From NCBI GenBank assembly GCA_015680685.1, contig MNCI01008572.1, positions 863,101 to 927,100 on the forward strand: 64,000 nt of DNA, in the 5' to 3' direction. The notes below the pieces were generated by a model. That model was not told the DNA's origin, did not search any database, and saw nothing but the letters and a program-made list of their open reading frames with translations. Shown here in pieces: positions 1 through 12,512 of the stretch (the stretch's first letter is position 1; each line of letters starts with the position of its first letter). The translations under genes and the position numbers were made by a program. This DNA is from Gnetum montanum (Eukaryota > Streptophyta > Gnetopsida > Gnetales > Gnetaceae).

Positions 1-2449
1 CAATGTCATCCATACAACATTGTTTAACCTTGGTGGTTGAAATCTAGCGTTGTGAAACCCACATGTAAGCATATTTTGTTAAAGTGAATAGCATGTAGGT
101 AGTAGATCTAGGCTCCACAATATGTTTAGTAGATTTCATTCTTTATTTCAATAGGAAAGCATGTTTAACCTTTCATATTTTTTGTTGATGATATGTAAGG
201 CCCACATATCATCACTATTGAACAAATGGACTATATTTTGAGCTAGGAAAACTCAATTTCTTAGGAAGTGTCAATGTGTAAAATTAATTTCATTCCTAAT
301 TTCATTTTCATAATGTGTTTGGAGTATAGGCTTGGGTTATTTGGGCAATTGTGCATAGTGTGTTTGGACTAGAAAAAGAAATTTTTCATGAAATATCAAC
401 ATGTAATATCAATTTCATTTTTGATTTTAACTCAACATTGTATAGAGTAGGCAAGGATCATAAAACCTTATAACCATGGCATATCTAGGAAAATTTGATT
501 TTTCATATCTCTTGTGCTCAACATGTTGAAGTAAACCTCAAAATCTCATGCTTCTCTTGCTAATAGTTAGAGGCAAAACATATGAGATCTAGTAACCATG
601 GTAAGGAAGAATGGATCGACAAGTAGGAAAGTAGGCATGAAGGAAGTAGAGGAGGCTATCAGAATTGTTCTATCTAGGCTTTCACACCCATATGCAAGAG
701 AGAGATCTTCATCTACAACATCTAGTTACCCATTTTCTCTATGTTTTCTATTATTTTTAGGCCTAATTTGATAATGTTCTAGGTATTTCTAGGCCTATGT
801 ATGAAACAATTTAGGCTTTCAACTATGTAGAATTAGGGTTCTAGATTTTTTGATAGTCATAGGAATGAAATTTAGGTTTTTTTTGGCTTTTTTATGCTAT
901 TAATTGTGGCTTTTTCTTAGCCACATGTATAGTGTTCTAGCATGTTCTAGTCATTTTCTTCATTTTTTTGTGGTTACATGATCAGCATTGATGGGGTTTT
1001 TCACATCCATGACTAGAATTTTTTATGTCCAAGACTAGGGAATATAGCATAGTAGAGTTCTAGGCCATGATTATAGTTTTTCTAGGTTTCTTGGTGTCAA
1101 ATTAGGATTTTTGTAGTTAAAATTAAGGTTTTTTGTGAAATTTTGCCAAAATTAGTAGTGTTTTGGATTTTTTCCATGCTTAAAATTTTTTTTTAATTTT
1201 TAGTAGCTATCTTACTACATTTCTAGGTTTTTCACACTTGAATTACCAAAAATTAGGTTTTTTTATTAAATTTTGGTGAATTTTGGATTTTTGCACCTAT
1301 ATGTGTAACATTTCTGACAATTTTGGCCAAATTGATAGTGTTCACAATAGTTATGATTAGTGATTAAATTTTCAAAATTTTTCCTACCTCTAAGGCTAGT
1401 TTTTATCTTATTTTACTACCTACATGCATGGTTTTGGGGTTTTCCTTTCTCAATTTTGACAACATTTTAGATCTTGGTGCCTAGGATAGGTGTTGTGGAG
1501 GTTTCCTTTGGTTCTTTGGTTAGCATGTTTGATCTTGAGCTCTATTATGGCAATGTATTTGACCCTCCCTACTTGGGAAGATAATGTTTTTAGCTCTTTT
1601 GGTTTTTTGTGGTCATGAAATGGTAGCATTTATGCTCCTGAAGCTAAGAATCCATAGCATTTTTGGCTTCTTCTCCCCTCATTCCAAGCATTTTTAGTTA
1701 TCCCATTCTTATAAGCCTATATTTTTGAGAATCTTAATTTTACCAAACCCAACATTTTTTATTTTGATTACATGTTTTAGCATAATTTTTGTTTCATGTC
1801 AACTATTTGCTAAAATGCATGTTTATGCTTTTCATGTCAATTATTTAATAAAATATCTATTTATGTTTTACATCATGTCAAATATTATTTTTCATGTTAA
1901 TTATTTAATAAAAAGTCAAATTTTCTTTTTCATGTCAAGTTTTTGACAAATTTTCAAACTTTGGGTTTTATGTCAAGTGTTTGACAAAGTGTCAAATCCA
2001 CTTAAAGTTGATTCATGATGGTATAATTTTGATCTAAGTGTAATCCCATTTATGTCTACAAGCTTGGATGATATGTACTCATGTTTTACTGGTCAATGTT
2101 ATTAATTTTAATGTTAATTTATGCTTACAATTGCTATGTTTTATTGTCCACATGCCCCCGGCAGTGAGAGTAATGGCTCTAGCAACATTTCCACTCCTCC
2201 CATGGCTTAGCTAAGTTGTTGATGATGATGGAATTTTTATTTTTGATGTTGTTATGGCTACATATTTTCTATTGTTTTATTGGCTATCATGATTTTAGAG
2301 ACCATTTATTATTTATTTCTTGTTACATAGTGTAGCTATGGCTACCATTGTTAATTATCTGCTTGTACCACTGTCACATTTTGATTTTGGATATTTTTCT
2401 ATTTTTTTATGTATTATGTTTTTATGCAAACATAAATGGTAAATTTAAC
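1..2449. other. AT-rich non-coding stretch, no gene seen
   Basis: No frame holds recognisable protein similarity. The plus strand is T-rich, with many short variants of ttaggttttt and ttctaggttttt. It lies downstream (minus-strand sense) of the protease of element J, so it may be the 3' part or LTR of J, but I found no LTR end, primer site or polypurine tract to prove that. The small open frame at 1725-1946 is low-complexity (Phe/Ile/Tyr/Asn) and is not called a gene. Confidence 0.5.
1795..1990. repeat. degenerate repeats of a catgtcaa-based unit
   Basis: About six spaced copies of catgtcaa/catgttaa occur here, several followed by ttatttaataaaa or by tttgacaaa. Spacing is irregular, so this is a decayed simple repeat rather than a clean satellite. 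Confidence 0.5.
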
Positions 2450-3089
2450 CTATAAGTTAAGGAAAAAATTGAAAAACAAGGTTACAAATTAAAATTGGTA
2501 AATAAAATATGATGCAATAAAAATTGTAAAACAAGGCATAAACATGTAAGTAAAAATTGTAAACAATGTTATTAAGTAAACTAGCCTCAATGTATATACA
2601 AGCAAAAGAAAGAAGAGGCTATCACATTCACCAATTTTAGTCCTTGATAGGCCATGTCATACCAATTTTAGGCCTTGGGAGGTCAATGCTTCATTAGTCT
2701 TATACCCTAACGGACCATGGTTTACCAATTTTAGGCTTGTCTAGCAAGCATGAGAAAATTTTAAAAGAGAATACCAAAATAAGAGGAATGTTGAAACATG
2801 GTATAATGCTACAAAAGAAAAAAAATGATCATTGATCAAAGAAGGGATCATGTGTCAATTATGAATTTTTTATTTAATCTTCAATAATCAAGGAACCCCT
2901 TTTGCATGATTCTATGCTCATCATTCTTCTTGTTCAATATGAAAAGTGGTAGGAGTTCTTGTTTGTCATATAATATTATAGAGTTGGCAATGTTAACATT
3001 ATTATTCTTATTGGCCCCAACTTGAACATTGAGGGCTTCATCTTGAAACTCTACTTGCAAACCTTGTTAAATGTTGACCTTGTTAACAA
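2450..3089 (-). other. protease-to-RT linker of element J, RT absent
   Basis: Reading on the minus strand beyond the J protease, the frame continues briefly and then fills with stops. Three variants of accaattttag...cttg form a short local repeat (about 2630-2735). No RT motif such as YxDD follows in the remaining 3 kb, so J is either 3'-truncated or its pol has decayed beyond reading. Confidence 0.4.
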
Positions 3090-3660
3090 ATGGCAACAAC
3101 ATATTATTCCCATGAATCACAATTTTGTCATCCTCCTATGACAAGTGAATCTCCTGGTGTATGGAAGATAAAATTTCTCAAAGCTTAGCTAACCATGATC
3201 TTCCTAGAATCAACTTAAAATCATGTGTTTCTTTGACCACTAGGAAGTTGGTGGATGTCAGAAACTATTCTCTAGCTATAAATTGTGCTACTACTCATGA
3301 TCCATTGAATGAATTTAGTATGGAGGTAGAGGTTTCCTATATGTTTTTAGTTAGGCCTAATTGCTCATTGATGGTAGATGGTATTACGTTGTTTGTCATC
3401 CCATCATTCACATAAACATGATGAATTTTATACTTTTCAACACGTATGATAATGAGGAGGGCAAATAGTGCTTCTCCATTTTGTGAGTCAGTCTTTACTT
3501 TGCTATCATGAAAGATAACTATATTTTTATGCTTATCTTCTCTAAGAAAATTTTTCTTAATAATAGAGTAAATGGATTCTTTGTTAGTAGCGAAGTCTCT
3601 ACTCATGGAAATTAAGATCAACATTTGAACTAGCATGTCTCTATGGGTAGGAGAAGTCAT
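3090..3660 (-). pseudogene. Ty3/gypsy (Tat-like) aspartic protease, element J
   Basis: An aspartic protease of an LTR retrotransposon, which would cleave the gag-pol polyprotein. Minus-strand reading shows an active-site-like VNDGMTNNVIP followed by a linker ending NEQLGLTK. About 90 codons later comes LILGRSWLAKL and then SIHQEIHLS, matching the ILGRPWL...STLHQ pattern of Tat-lineage proteases as I know the family. The active site reads DG preceded by Asn, whereas the family usually has D-[ST/N]-G, so it is altered. Several stops interrupt the frame. The plus-strand frame at 3161-3415 is a shadow of this gene. Confidence 0.65.
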
Positions 3661-6081
3661 GACTAGGGTGTATAGATTTAAAGATGTCTTCTTTTATTTC
3701 AAAAACCATTTGACTTATTTTGTTATCATGAGGAAATTCTTTTCATTAGCATGTGACTTTTTGGCCTTGGTAGTTTTAATTTCCACCATCCTTCCTAGAT
3801 TTTTCATCTGATGTCTTGATGTGTGTTGCTTGAGCTCCTTGCTCATACCTAATTTATGATCTTCTCTTGGTTGATTGGTTGATGCAACTTGAGTAATGGA
3901 GTTTATAGTTAAGGCTACTCTTGATGTAGGTTTCAGTGGATTATCTTACTGAGTATGTAGCCTATCAATAGGTTGTTTAAATCACTATTGTGGCAATGAT
4001 TCTTTATTAATCTATGATGACAATATTGAATTATTGACCACAATAGATGAGCATTGGTCATGGTTTATTAGTGGTTTACTTGTAGTGGAGGCACTCTAAC
4101 AACAAATGGTTTCCTAGCTTTAGAGGGATTGATAATGCTTTGCTTAGGTCATGATGTTGTTACCATTGAAGATGGAACATGTATAACAAAATACTCCTTA
4201 GGGTCCATAGGTGATGACACTCATATAAAAAAATGTGCTTTAGAATTTAGGTTTTGAAGTCGAGTGCTACATACTGATACCTTGATAACAAATGATTTTC
4301 TAGAAGAATTAGACCAATGGGATATTGTGAACAAGGCTATGGTGTAGGGGTCACTATTGGTATTTTGAGTGTTAGCTTTATTCAACACCAACTTTTCATG
4401 ATTGCCTATCCTCTAGAGATCATCTTTAAGGGCTAAGAAAAAATCGGTATCATGACCAACAAATTTGTGATAGTGAAAAAAAATTTCAACCTAAAGTATT
4501 TTTGTAGTTTTGAATCATATTTGATTGCCACTATTGGATCTCTAGCTATCTCTTAAAAATGATCCTATATCTTACAAGCTTTCTGAAATAGTTTCTTATG
4601 TTAAATATGATTATCTTTAAGCAATTGTTCTAGGAGCTCAAAAGGTTTCATAGGCAACTTAGCATACTTAGACCTATCTTTATACTTAAATTTTGGTTTC
4701 ATCTAGTTGGACATATATGAGGTAGATTCTTATAATAGGGCAATAGATGTTTTTGGTCATGATGTTCTTTACCCCTCCCTTTGTTTTGGCTCTTTTTCCA
4801 CTATAGCCATGGTTGCTTGCACTTGCTTGGTCTTATTCTTATTCCTTCTCATGTATTGGCTCTTATAGGCTACATAGGCTAGATCCTTGCCAACTTCAGC
4901 AACCTTCTCAATATTTTTAATTTGTGAAAAGATGTGACAAAGTGATAAGGATTCTAAGTAGTATAGCTCTAACTTGATAAATTCATTGACTAATCCCTTA
5001 AAAATGGATACAAATTAGGTCTCAAAGATGAGCTCTAAATCTCATTGAGTATTGCATTACATCTTTGAAGAACCTTTTAAATTAGTTCTAGTGACCCACG
5101 TCTCACTTTCATTAATTGGTCTAAGATGGTATCAGGCTTCAAATTCTACTTGAAATGGTTGAAAAATTGGATTATCAAGTTATCAAGGAAAGAAATAAAA
5201 CCTCTATGTAAGGTTCAATACTAGTTTAAAGCTTTTCCTATTGCGGACATAGGGAAAATTCATAGCACTATATGTGGCCAAGCTTGTAGCAAGAGGCATT
5301 CTAAATGGAAGGTTAGAAGGTGAACATTCATATCTCCTTCACCATTGTGCTTGGTGAAATGAGGAATCAGAATGCCTATGGATAAATTAATTGGAGGAAT
5401 AGCAAGGTTTATGGGATCATCTTAGTAGAAGTCCATGACTTTTACCATTTGAGTGGTACTCTTTAAGCTTCTGTAGCTCTTTAGTAATGCTCTAGATCAT
5501 TCAAAAGGCTTCATCTAGGCCTTGTAGGGCTCTTTCTAGCTACACTACAAGCTAGATAGATAGATGGTTGAATGGCTTGGGATCATGAAATAAGCAATGG
5601 TATGAACTAGAGAGGCCATGTGACTACCGTTGCAGGGGGGTCAAACATGGATAACAAAGTTTGAACTAACACATGCAAAATAAAGGGAGTATGGAAACAA
5701 TGGGATTATGGGAAACATGTAGAATATAAGCTCCCGAAGAGGGGCTAGCTAAAACTTTAAAAGTTTGTAGCCTAGGAGGGGTTAATAGAGAAGTAGATTA
5801 TGATACTTGGTCTATGGAGATCACAAAAGGTACTTAGTTTATTATGTAAGCAAGAGGTGTAGGGTTGAACATGGTTACTTTATGAATGGATTGCTACAAA
5901 AGATCTCCTAAGTGCATATCTTTCTTATAATAAAACCCAAACTTATCTTACTCCTCTTGGTCTTTCTCTTGGTTGGCTTCCTCACTCACTTCAACCTCAT
6001 CATTAGCCTCTACTAATTATGCTAGCATGTGCACATAAGGTTCTATAAACTCAATATGATCATAGGGGAAGGGAATGTATT
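3661..6081 (-). pseudogene. gag of element J, 3' part (interrupted by element G)
   Basis: Gag would form the virus-like particle of the retrotransposon. The minus-strand translation has many stops, but recognisable pieces run in gag order. An acidic segment (VEANDEVEVSEEANQEKDQE, about 5930-6010) is followed by a gag-like helical segment around 4900-5100 (NEFIKLELYYLESLSLCHIF). A charged segment follows near 4500-4680 (KYDSKLQKYFRL). The N-terminus lies beyond element G at 12218-12512. Reading across the G target site gives a frame without stops on either side of the junction, so the gag predates G. Confidence 0.55.
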
Positions 6082-6086
6082 CTTTC

Positions 6087-7369
6087 TAAGAGTCATAGAA
6101 CTTAGAAGGTGGGGGATGAATAAGTTCCCCAAATCAAAAATTCTTCAACACAAAGAACACAACCAGTTTTAACATGACTCCCCAACTTGGGTAGTCCATG
6201 TTCATAAGGTAGATTACTTGCACACCTCCAAAATTTTTTCCTTTCAAAATGTGGTTTGAAAGGTATAACACATTGTACAACTCTAAGCTTCACTCTAGAG
6301 TGATTTGATGCCACAAATCCTCTCAACCCTACAAGATCTCAACAACCTTAAAATGTGATTTTTAGGATCCCACAACATTTACAACTTGAGCTCCACTCTG
6401 GAGTATTGTGGTGCTATACCAACAATCAATCCCACAAGATCCCAACAAGTTAAAGGATGATGCTTTCTCTCAAGAAGCACATTAACCTTGCAGGACACTA
6501 AAAGAGCAACAAAATCACAAGGAAGGAATGTAACTAATTTACAAAGTTCTTGTAGTTGAAGCTCACTTCAATATAGCAAGAAATACTATAAGCAAATGAT
6601 AGTTCAATGAAGAGAAAAATATAATTTTAGAGAATAGACTATTAGATGCTTGAATATGAGCAGTGCTTGCAACATTTCCAAGAAGTTTGATGTCTTCTTA
6701 TAGCATTGGAGTTTCCAAGAATGCATTGAAATGCATGCAAAAATCACCTAACGACTAGTGTAGACATCTCCTTTGAGATTGGAACATCTTTATAAAATCA
6801 ACCTCAAAATTGGAAAGACATCTATTATTTTTGGAAGATGTCTACTCTTCAGGGAAGAGGTCTCTACAACATCTCTATGATGTCTCTGAGGAGACATCTC
6901 TTCTGTAGTGACCAAAATAAAATTACTCATTTTGATACTGGGAGCCTCTGGATGCCTCCAAATAAGTTCCCATAGACTTTATAACCTCCTAGACTCATCA
7001 AAATGAGCCAAAAGCACTCTAAAACATGCCAAAATAGCCAAGAATCATCTATAATAAAATCAACACAAATAGACACATTTACCTTGAATTATTCATACTA
7101 TTCCATGCTCCCTTTAGTCCTTGTAACCCTAGCTTTGTCATCTTTTTATAGCTCTCATTTTTTAGTTCTTTGTTCTTAATCCTAATTTTCTTATTTAAGG
7201 TCCTTTTCCATGCCTATTATGAAGTCTTTGTCCTAATCTTCATTCTTGCCATTACTCTATGAAGTCCTTGTTCATTGCTTATGAAGTCCTTGCCCTATAA
7301 ATACATCATTATGCAAACATCCTTTGTTTTTCAATTTTCTTAAGGTATTAACATATCTAAATGTCAACA
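6087..7369 (-). repeat. 3' LTR of element G
   Basis: Direct repeat of 10958-12212. The left end (taagagtcatagaac) matches tgaggatcatagaac of the 5' LTR with the terminal tg mutated; the right end is gtcaaca beside the polypurine tract. A cluster of agatgtct/agacatct motifs (6760-6905) lies next to a minus-strand CCAATGCTATAAG promoter-like sequence near 6696-6712. Confidence 0.85.
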
Positions 7370-7386
7370 ATCTCCCCCTTTTTGGT
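7370..7386 (-). other. polypurine tract of element G
   Basis: The plus strand reads atctccccctttttgg directly beside the LTR end; on the minus strand this is the G-rich primer for plus-strand DNA synthesis. A second similar tract (cttctccccctttttgg) occurs near 7452, and a weaker one near 7648. Confidence 0.8.
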
Positions 7387-9559
7387 AATGTCAAAAACTT
7401 AAGAAAATAAATGAGTATAATCATAAAATATAGCAATATAGCTACTCACCACTTCTCCCCCTTTTTGGACATGAACAAAAGGATAAAAATTGAAATAATC
7501 AAGATAGATAAATTCTAATGACAATCATGGTGATTACTAAGATAATGGTTCTAAGTTTCAATATATATCATAGAGAGCACATGAAATCTAAAAATGAGAC
7601 TGTAACGAGAAAAACTTATCTTTATAACAAAAACATCATAAAACTCTCTCCCTTTGTGGATAGCACCCAAAAGAAGGGGATCATGAAAAGGATCTATCCA
7701 AAAAACTATACAATTGTTTCATGAGATAAACATCAAGTGAAAATCCCATACAGATACACATCTCATAGCATTATTTTCATAGGGCTAATGATATAAAATC
7801 AAATAAGAGTTGTCCCTTATCGAAGTCCAAATTTTGAGCATTTAGAATCACGTAACTTATCTTTTTGAAACAATAAGCCATTAGTAGCAAGAAACTCATG
7901 ATTATATAATCATCCAATATTTTAGTCCTTTTGAAGCTTCAACAGTATCATAAGACATAGTAATTCCATGGTAAGAGAGTAAATACATTCTTATCAAACT
8001 ATCAAGAACTAGATCAAATAGTAAAACAACTTATCAAAATTAACCAAACAAATTCTTAACAAGATGACCATAAAGTAATTTGTATATAGCTATGTCAAGA
8101 AACAAAAAATATATCACAAGGTACAATATTGAAAATATATCTTGACTAAAATTTAACTCATATTTTTACCTTGGATATTTTACCATACTCTTAAATAAAT
8201 AGTCCTCTTCTTGCTCATTTTTAGTTGTGGGTGTTGGATCATGAAGTTTTTGCTACTTGAATCTCTTTTGGTAAAGGTCTTAAAAGACTCCCCCTACACC
8301 GATGGACTATAGGATGATGAGGTAGAGGTTCCCCTTGCATATGTGCAAATAAATTTCTCATTTTAATGCTTCCTTAAGGCCTTTTTAGAAAAAAAATGAA
8401 TCGTCAAAGTACTACCCCTACAATGTAACATTAAGATCAAGTGGGAAGACTTGGGTTTCCTATTAGTAGTACTTTATGATAATTCCTCTTAAAACATTTC
8501 TTTTCTTAGAAAATTCAATAATTTCATCAAAAGTACCAAATCAAATGCTATAATGTCCATTAAAAACCAAACAATATTACTTTGAAGAAATAGTAGATGT
8601 CTTGCCCAAGAGCAAAGATGTAAAATTAGATGGCTACCTCTTGAGAGAGATGTCCATTGTCAAGATGAGATGTCTCAAATGCAAGTGAGATGTCTAACTA
8701 TTATAGTATACGTCTATCCTACCAAGGATGAAAATATAGATGCTCATTTTGAGGTCTAGAACCTCCATACACCTTAAAAAAAGTCACCATAGCCCAAAAC
8801 ACTTCTAGATTCATCAAAATAATTCTAAAACACCCCAAAACATGGCATAACACCTTGAAATCATCATTAAAAAATCCACATAAGAAAATATACCTAAACA
8901 CCATACATTCATTGAGAAATACACAAGAGCTAAGAGATGTCCCCAAAAATCTAGAGTACCATACCAAGATCAAGTTTGAAAAAAAGACCTCTCATGAAGA
9001 TAGCAAATAATTCATATGCTTAAGGAATTCCTTCAGCAATGTAGCTATCTTTAAAAGATACATGAATTACATTACAAGAACCAATTTAAATTATTTATTT
9101 AGCATACATAAAAAATATTTAAAATAACAAAAATTTAAGATTTCATAAGGAAGAAAAAATTTCGTAGCTTAATTAAGAGTTTGGAGCACAAGACATATAT
9201 GTTTAAAAAGCAATAATCATTCAACAAAGAGCTTTTCGTCCATGTGTTTTAAACCACTTGAAACCAATACATTATAAATAATATTCCAAAAGTTGATTTA
9301 TCAATAAAAACACAAACTTTCATTCAATTGTAAGATTAATCACATTGTGCTCATACATTCATAACAGATACCATAATCAAATATTCTAATAGTACCAAAT
9401 ATCTTCTTTTGTAAGCACTTATCTTAACATTTCTAGAATACTAAAGCTAACATCCCATACCTTAAAATGAATTAAACACACATCAACAAAATTTAGTCTT
9501 TCCAAATTAAATACTAACACGATATTTAGCAAGCAAGGAAATAAGAACTTACTTAACTT
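7387..9559 (-). other. element G interior without recognisable gene
   Basis: Where pol would be expected there is AT-rich sequence full of stops. The segment 8590-9000 resembles part of the G LTR (compare 6760-7090: gatgtct motifs, then a ctccatacacc... and ...attcatcaaaat order). It is therefore an LTR-derived fragment more diverged than the two true LTRs. I recognise nothing else. Confidence 0.5.
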
Positions 9560-10930
9560 ACCTTACTTACAACTAGGAATTAAGGTGCCTAGAGTGCTAG
9601 AGAACGATATTCCTCATTCAAGGTTTCTCTTCTTATACAAACCTCTTCAATTTTGAAGGTTTGGCTTCCTTTCACAAATTGGCTAAATAGTGTCTTCTCA
9701 TTCTCAAGTTTCTTCCTCTTGATTAACCAAAATTTTTGAACTCCCTCATTCTTTTGAGTTGTCCAATCTTTCTTGACTCCTCTTTCATTTGTTTGCTTAT
9801 CCTCTTTAACCTATGAAAAATCCTTTCTCGGCATATTCAGATAAGACCAAGGAGTCCTATGATATGACCAAGTGCTCATGTGATAATATTTTAAATTGCA
9901 CTCCCATTTTTTATGCCAAAATTTATGATAATAATAACATCTAATTTCCTATTGTAGTAAAAGTGATTACAATTATCAAACCTTAATGGTGCTTTTGATT
10001 AGTTTAGAGCTACTTCTAATTGGGATGTAGTGCCTCTTATCACTTTAATCTTTGAAGAGTCCTTTTGTTGGGATAAATTTGTGCATATTCCTTTTCTTAG
10101 AAACAACATCCTAATCCACTTTCATCTTGTAGACGTCTTCCTTATCTAAGAACCAACTAAAGGAATTCTTTTCCATTGACTAGCCTTTCATTCATAAGTT
10201 TGGCATCTGCAATTTCTTCCTTAGCTTGCTCACAAGAGAAGGTTATCTTTTCATTCTTAGCCCTTAGGTTTGAGATTTCTTTTGTAAGAGTAAAATTTTT
10301 TGTATTTAATAAGGATATTTTGTAAACCTTTGTTTTAACTTGATTATTCAACTTTACACAAAGACTTTTCAATGTACACAATAGGTCATACCTCTCTTCC
10401 TCATTTTCAAATTGATAATCATCAGAAAGGCCAACATCGTCATCTATGAGAGCCATATAGATGAGATGAGAATCTTTTGAGGTGTCATCTATCACGTTCT
10501 TGCCTTAATCTCCATCATCCCAGCTGGTGAAGAAATTTTTTACCTTTTTCTCTTCTTGAGTTGATTCTTCTTCATCATCCTAGCTTATATGGATGTTACT
10601 TCTTCTCATTTCTTCACTGTACTCTTTCTCTTGAAACCTATAAGCATTGGGGAATTTGGAGGCCATATGGCCTCTTCCACCACATATCTAGCATTCTATA
10701 GAAAAAAGATCAAAATTTTAAAGTTTAGATTACTTACCTTAACTATAAAAAATGCTACTAATGAGTTAAGTACATCCATCCACGATGAATACCAAAACTA
10801 TGAGCCTCATGTACTTAAATAATTTTTGCATTTGACTCTTCTAACATGTAAAGGTGATCCCATTAAACATTGCTAACTTGATGTATGATCATCCTTCCAT
10901 TTGTTCACTCTTGAGTTTTTAGACTCAAAA
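9560..10930 (-). pseudogene. gag of element G (Ty1/copia), with zinc knuckle
   Basis: Capsid/nucleocapsid-type protein of the copia element. At 10648-10695 the minus strand encodes a CCHC knuckle, EC*ICGGRGHMASKFP, with an internal stop and the last Cys changed to Phe. Downstream is an acidic region (ALIDDDVGLSDDYQFENEEE) and then a heptad-like Lys/Glu-rich coiled coil (10157-10360), typical of SIRE-type gag C-termini. After about 10150 the frame breaks up, and 9560-10150 holds only hints of the gag tail. The start codon was not identified, so the reading frame next to the primer site is unclear. Confidence 0.65.
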
Positions 10931-10942
10931 CTAGGAGTACCA

Positions 10943-10955
10943 GGCTCCAATACCA
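10943..10955 (-). other. primer binding site of element G (tRNA-iMet type)
   Basis: Minus strand TGGTATTGGAGCC, two nucleotides from the LTR end. The expected initiator tRNA-Met site is TGGTATCAGAGC, so this differs at two positions. Confidence 0.75.
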
Positions 10956-10957
10956 CT

Positions 10958-12212
10958 TGAGGATCATAGAACCTAGAACGGGGATAAATAAGTTCCCCAA
11001 ATCAAAAACTCTTCAACACAAAGAACACAACCAATTTTAACATGATTCCCCAACTTGGGTAGTCCACACTCAAAGGGTAGATCACTTGCACACCTCTAGA
11101 ATTAGTTTCTTTCAAAATTTGGTTTAAAGGGTATCACACCCAGTATAGCTCTAAGCTCTACTCCAGAGTGATTTGATGCCATGAATCCACTCAACCCTGC
11201 AAGGTCCCAACAAGCTTAGAATATGGTTTTTAGGATCCCACAACTTTACAACTTGAGCTTTACTCTGGAGTGTTATGGTGCTACATCAACAATCAATCCC
11301 ATAGGATCCCAAAAAACTCAAGGAAAATGTCTTCTTGCAAGAAGTACATCAACCCTACAAAGCAACAAAAGAGAAAAAAATCACAAGAAAAGAACGTAAA
11401 TAATTTACAAAGCCCTTATAGTTGAAGCTCACTTCAATACTATAAAAAAATGATAGTTTAATGAAAAGAAAATTACAATTTTAGAGAATATACTATTAGG
11501 AGCTTGAATATGAATAATGCTTGCAACATTCCCAAGAAATTTGATGTCTTCTTATATCATTGGAGTTTCCAAGAATGCCTAAAAGTACATGCAACGGTTA
11601 GCTAACAACTAGTGTAGACATCTCCTTTGAGATTGGAACATCTTTATGAAATTAGCCTCAAAACTAGAGAGTTGTTTGCTATTTTTGGAAAATGTCTACT
11701 CTTTAGGGGAAATGTCTCTATGACGTTTCTTTTACTAGGGCCAAAAATGAAACTACTTGTTTTGATGCTAGAAGCCTACGAATGCCTCCAAAGAAGTCCC
11801 CATAGACCTTATAACCTCCTAGACTCATCAAAACAAGTCAAAAACACTCCAAAACATGCAAAATAGCCAAGAATCATCTACAACAAAATCAACATAAATA
11901 GAAATATTTAGCTTGAATTCTTCATACTCATTCATGCTCCCTTGAGTTCTTGTAACCCAAACTTTTTCATCTCTTTGTAGCTCTCATTGTATGAGTCCTT
12001 TGACCTTGTTCCTAATTTTCTTATTATGAGGTCCTTTTCCATGCCAATTTTCAAGTCTTTGTCCTAATCTTCATTCTTGCCAATTACTCTATGAAGTCCT
12101 TGTTCATTGCTTATGAAACCCTTGTCCATATTCTTTTCCTATAAGAACATCACAATGCAAAAATCCTTTGTTTTCCAATTTTCTTAAGGTTTTCACATAC
12201 CAAAAGGTTATA
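10958..12212 (-). repeat. 5' LTR of element G
   Basis: Begins tgaggatcatagaacc beside the primer site. Its other end (ggttata) is degraded relative to gtcaaca in the 3' LTR. The flanking ctttc completes the target site duplication. The motif array and TATA-like sequence of the 3' LTR recur at about 11550-11740. Confidence 0.85.
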
Positions 12213-12217
12213 CTTTC

Positions 12218-12512
12218 TCTTCTTCTGGATAATTTTGAACTAGTTCTTGGAGTCCAATTCTTTATGAGGGATATTCAAATCAACTTGTATCTTTACAAAA
12301 ATGAAATTATAATAATCCTTGCTTATGTTCATATATACAAACTTTTGGTAGACATTCCTAAGCAATTGATGACATTTGACAATGTTTGGATCTTTAGGAT
12401 CATAGATGTAAGCAAAGTTCTGGTTTGAGGCCATGTTGATAATGTCCTTAGGTAATACTTTAAATATGAAAGACATAAAATAGTGAAAATCTAAGGTATT
12501 GGTAGATGCCAT
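12218..12512 (-). pseudogene. gag N-terminus of element J
   Basis: Minus-strand frame starting MASTNTLDFHYFMSFIFKVL at 12512. It is the 5' end of the gag continued at 3661-6081 on the other side of element G. The start is chosen because it is the first ATG after the J leader and opens a frame that runs to the G insertion point in one reading phase. One frame change close to the junction is needed to follow it across. Sequence identity to a specific gag family was not established. Confidence 0.5.

Larger units (their letters stand above)
6087..12212 (-). mobile_element. Element G: SIRE-like Ty1/copia retrotransposon, gag only
   Basis: A 6.1-kb element bounded by LTRs of about 1.28 and 1.26 kb, with a perfect 5-bp target site duplication ctttc at 6082-6086 and 12213-12217. 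The primer site resembles initiator tRNA-Met, and the tract next to the 3' LTR reads (minus) AAAAAGGGGGAGAT then TGTTGA, the arrangement I know from SIRE/Maximus copia elements. Only gag is recognisable inside. Protease, integrase and RT are not seen in the 3.6-kb interior, so the copy was non-autonomous or lost pol. It sits in the gag of element J. Confidence 0.85.

Noticed and set aside
3161-3415. 84-codon plus-strand ORF
   Set aside because: It lies antisense over the J protease; the minus strand gives ordered protease motifs and the plus strand gives none.
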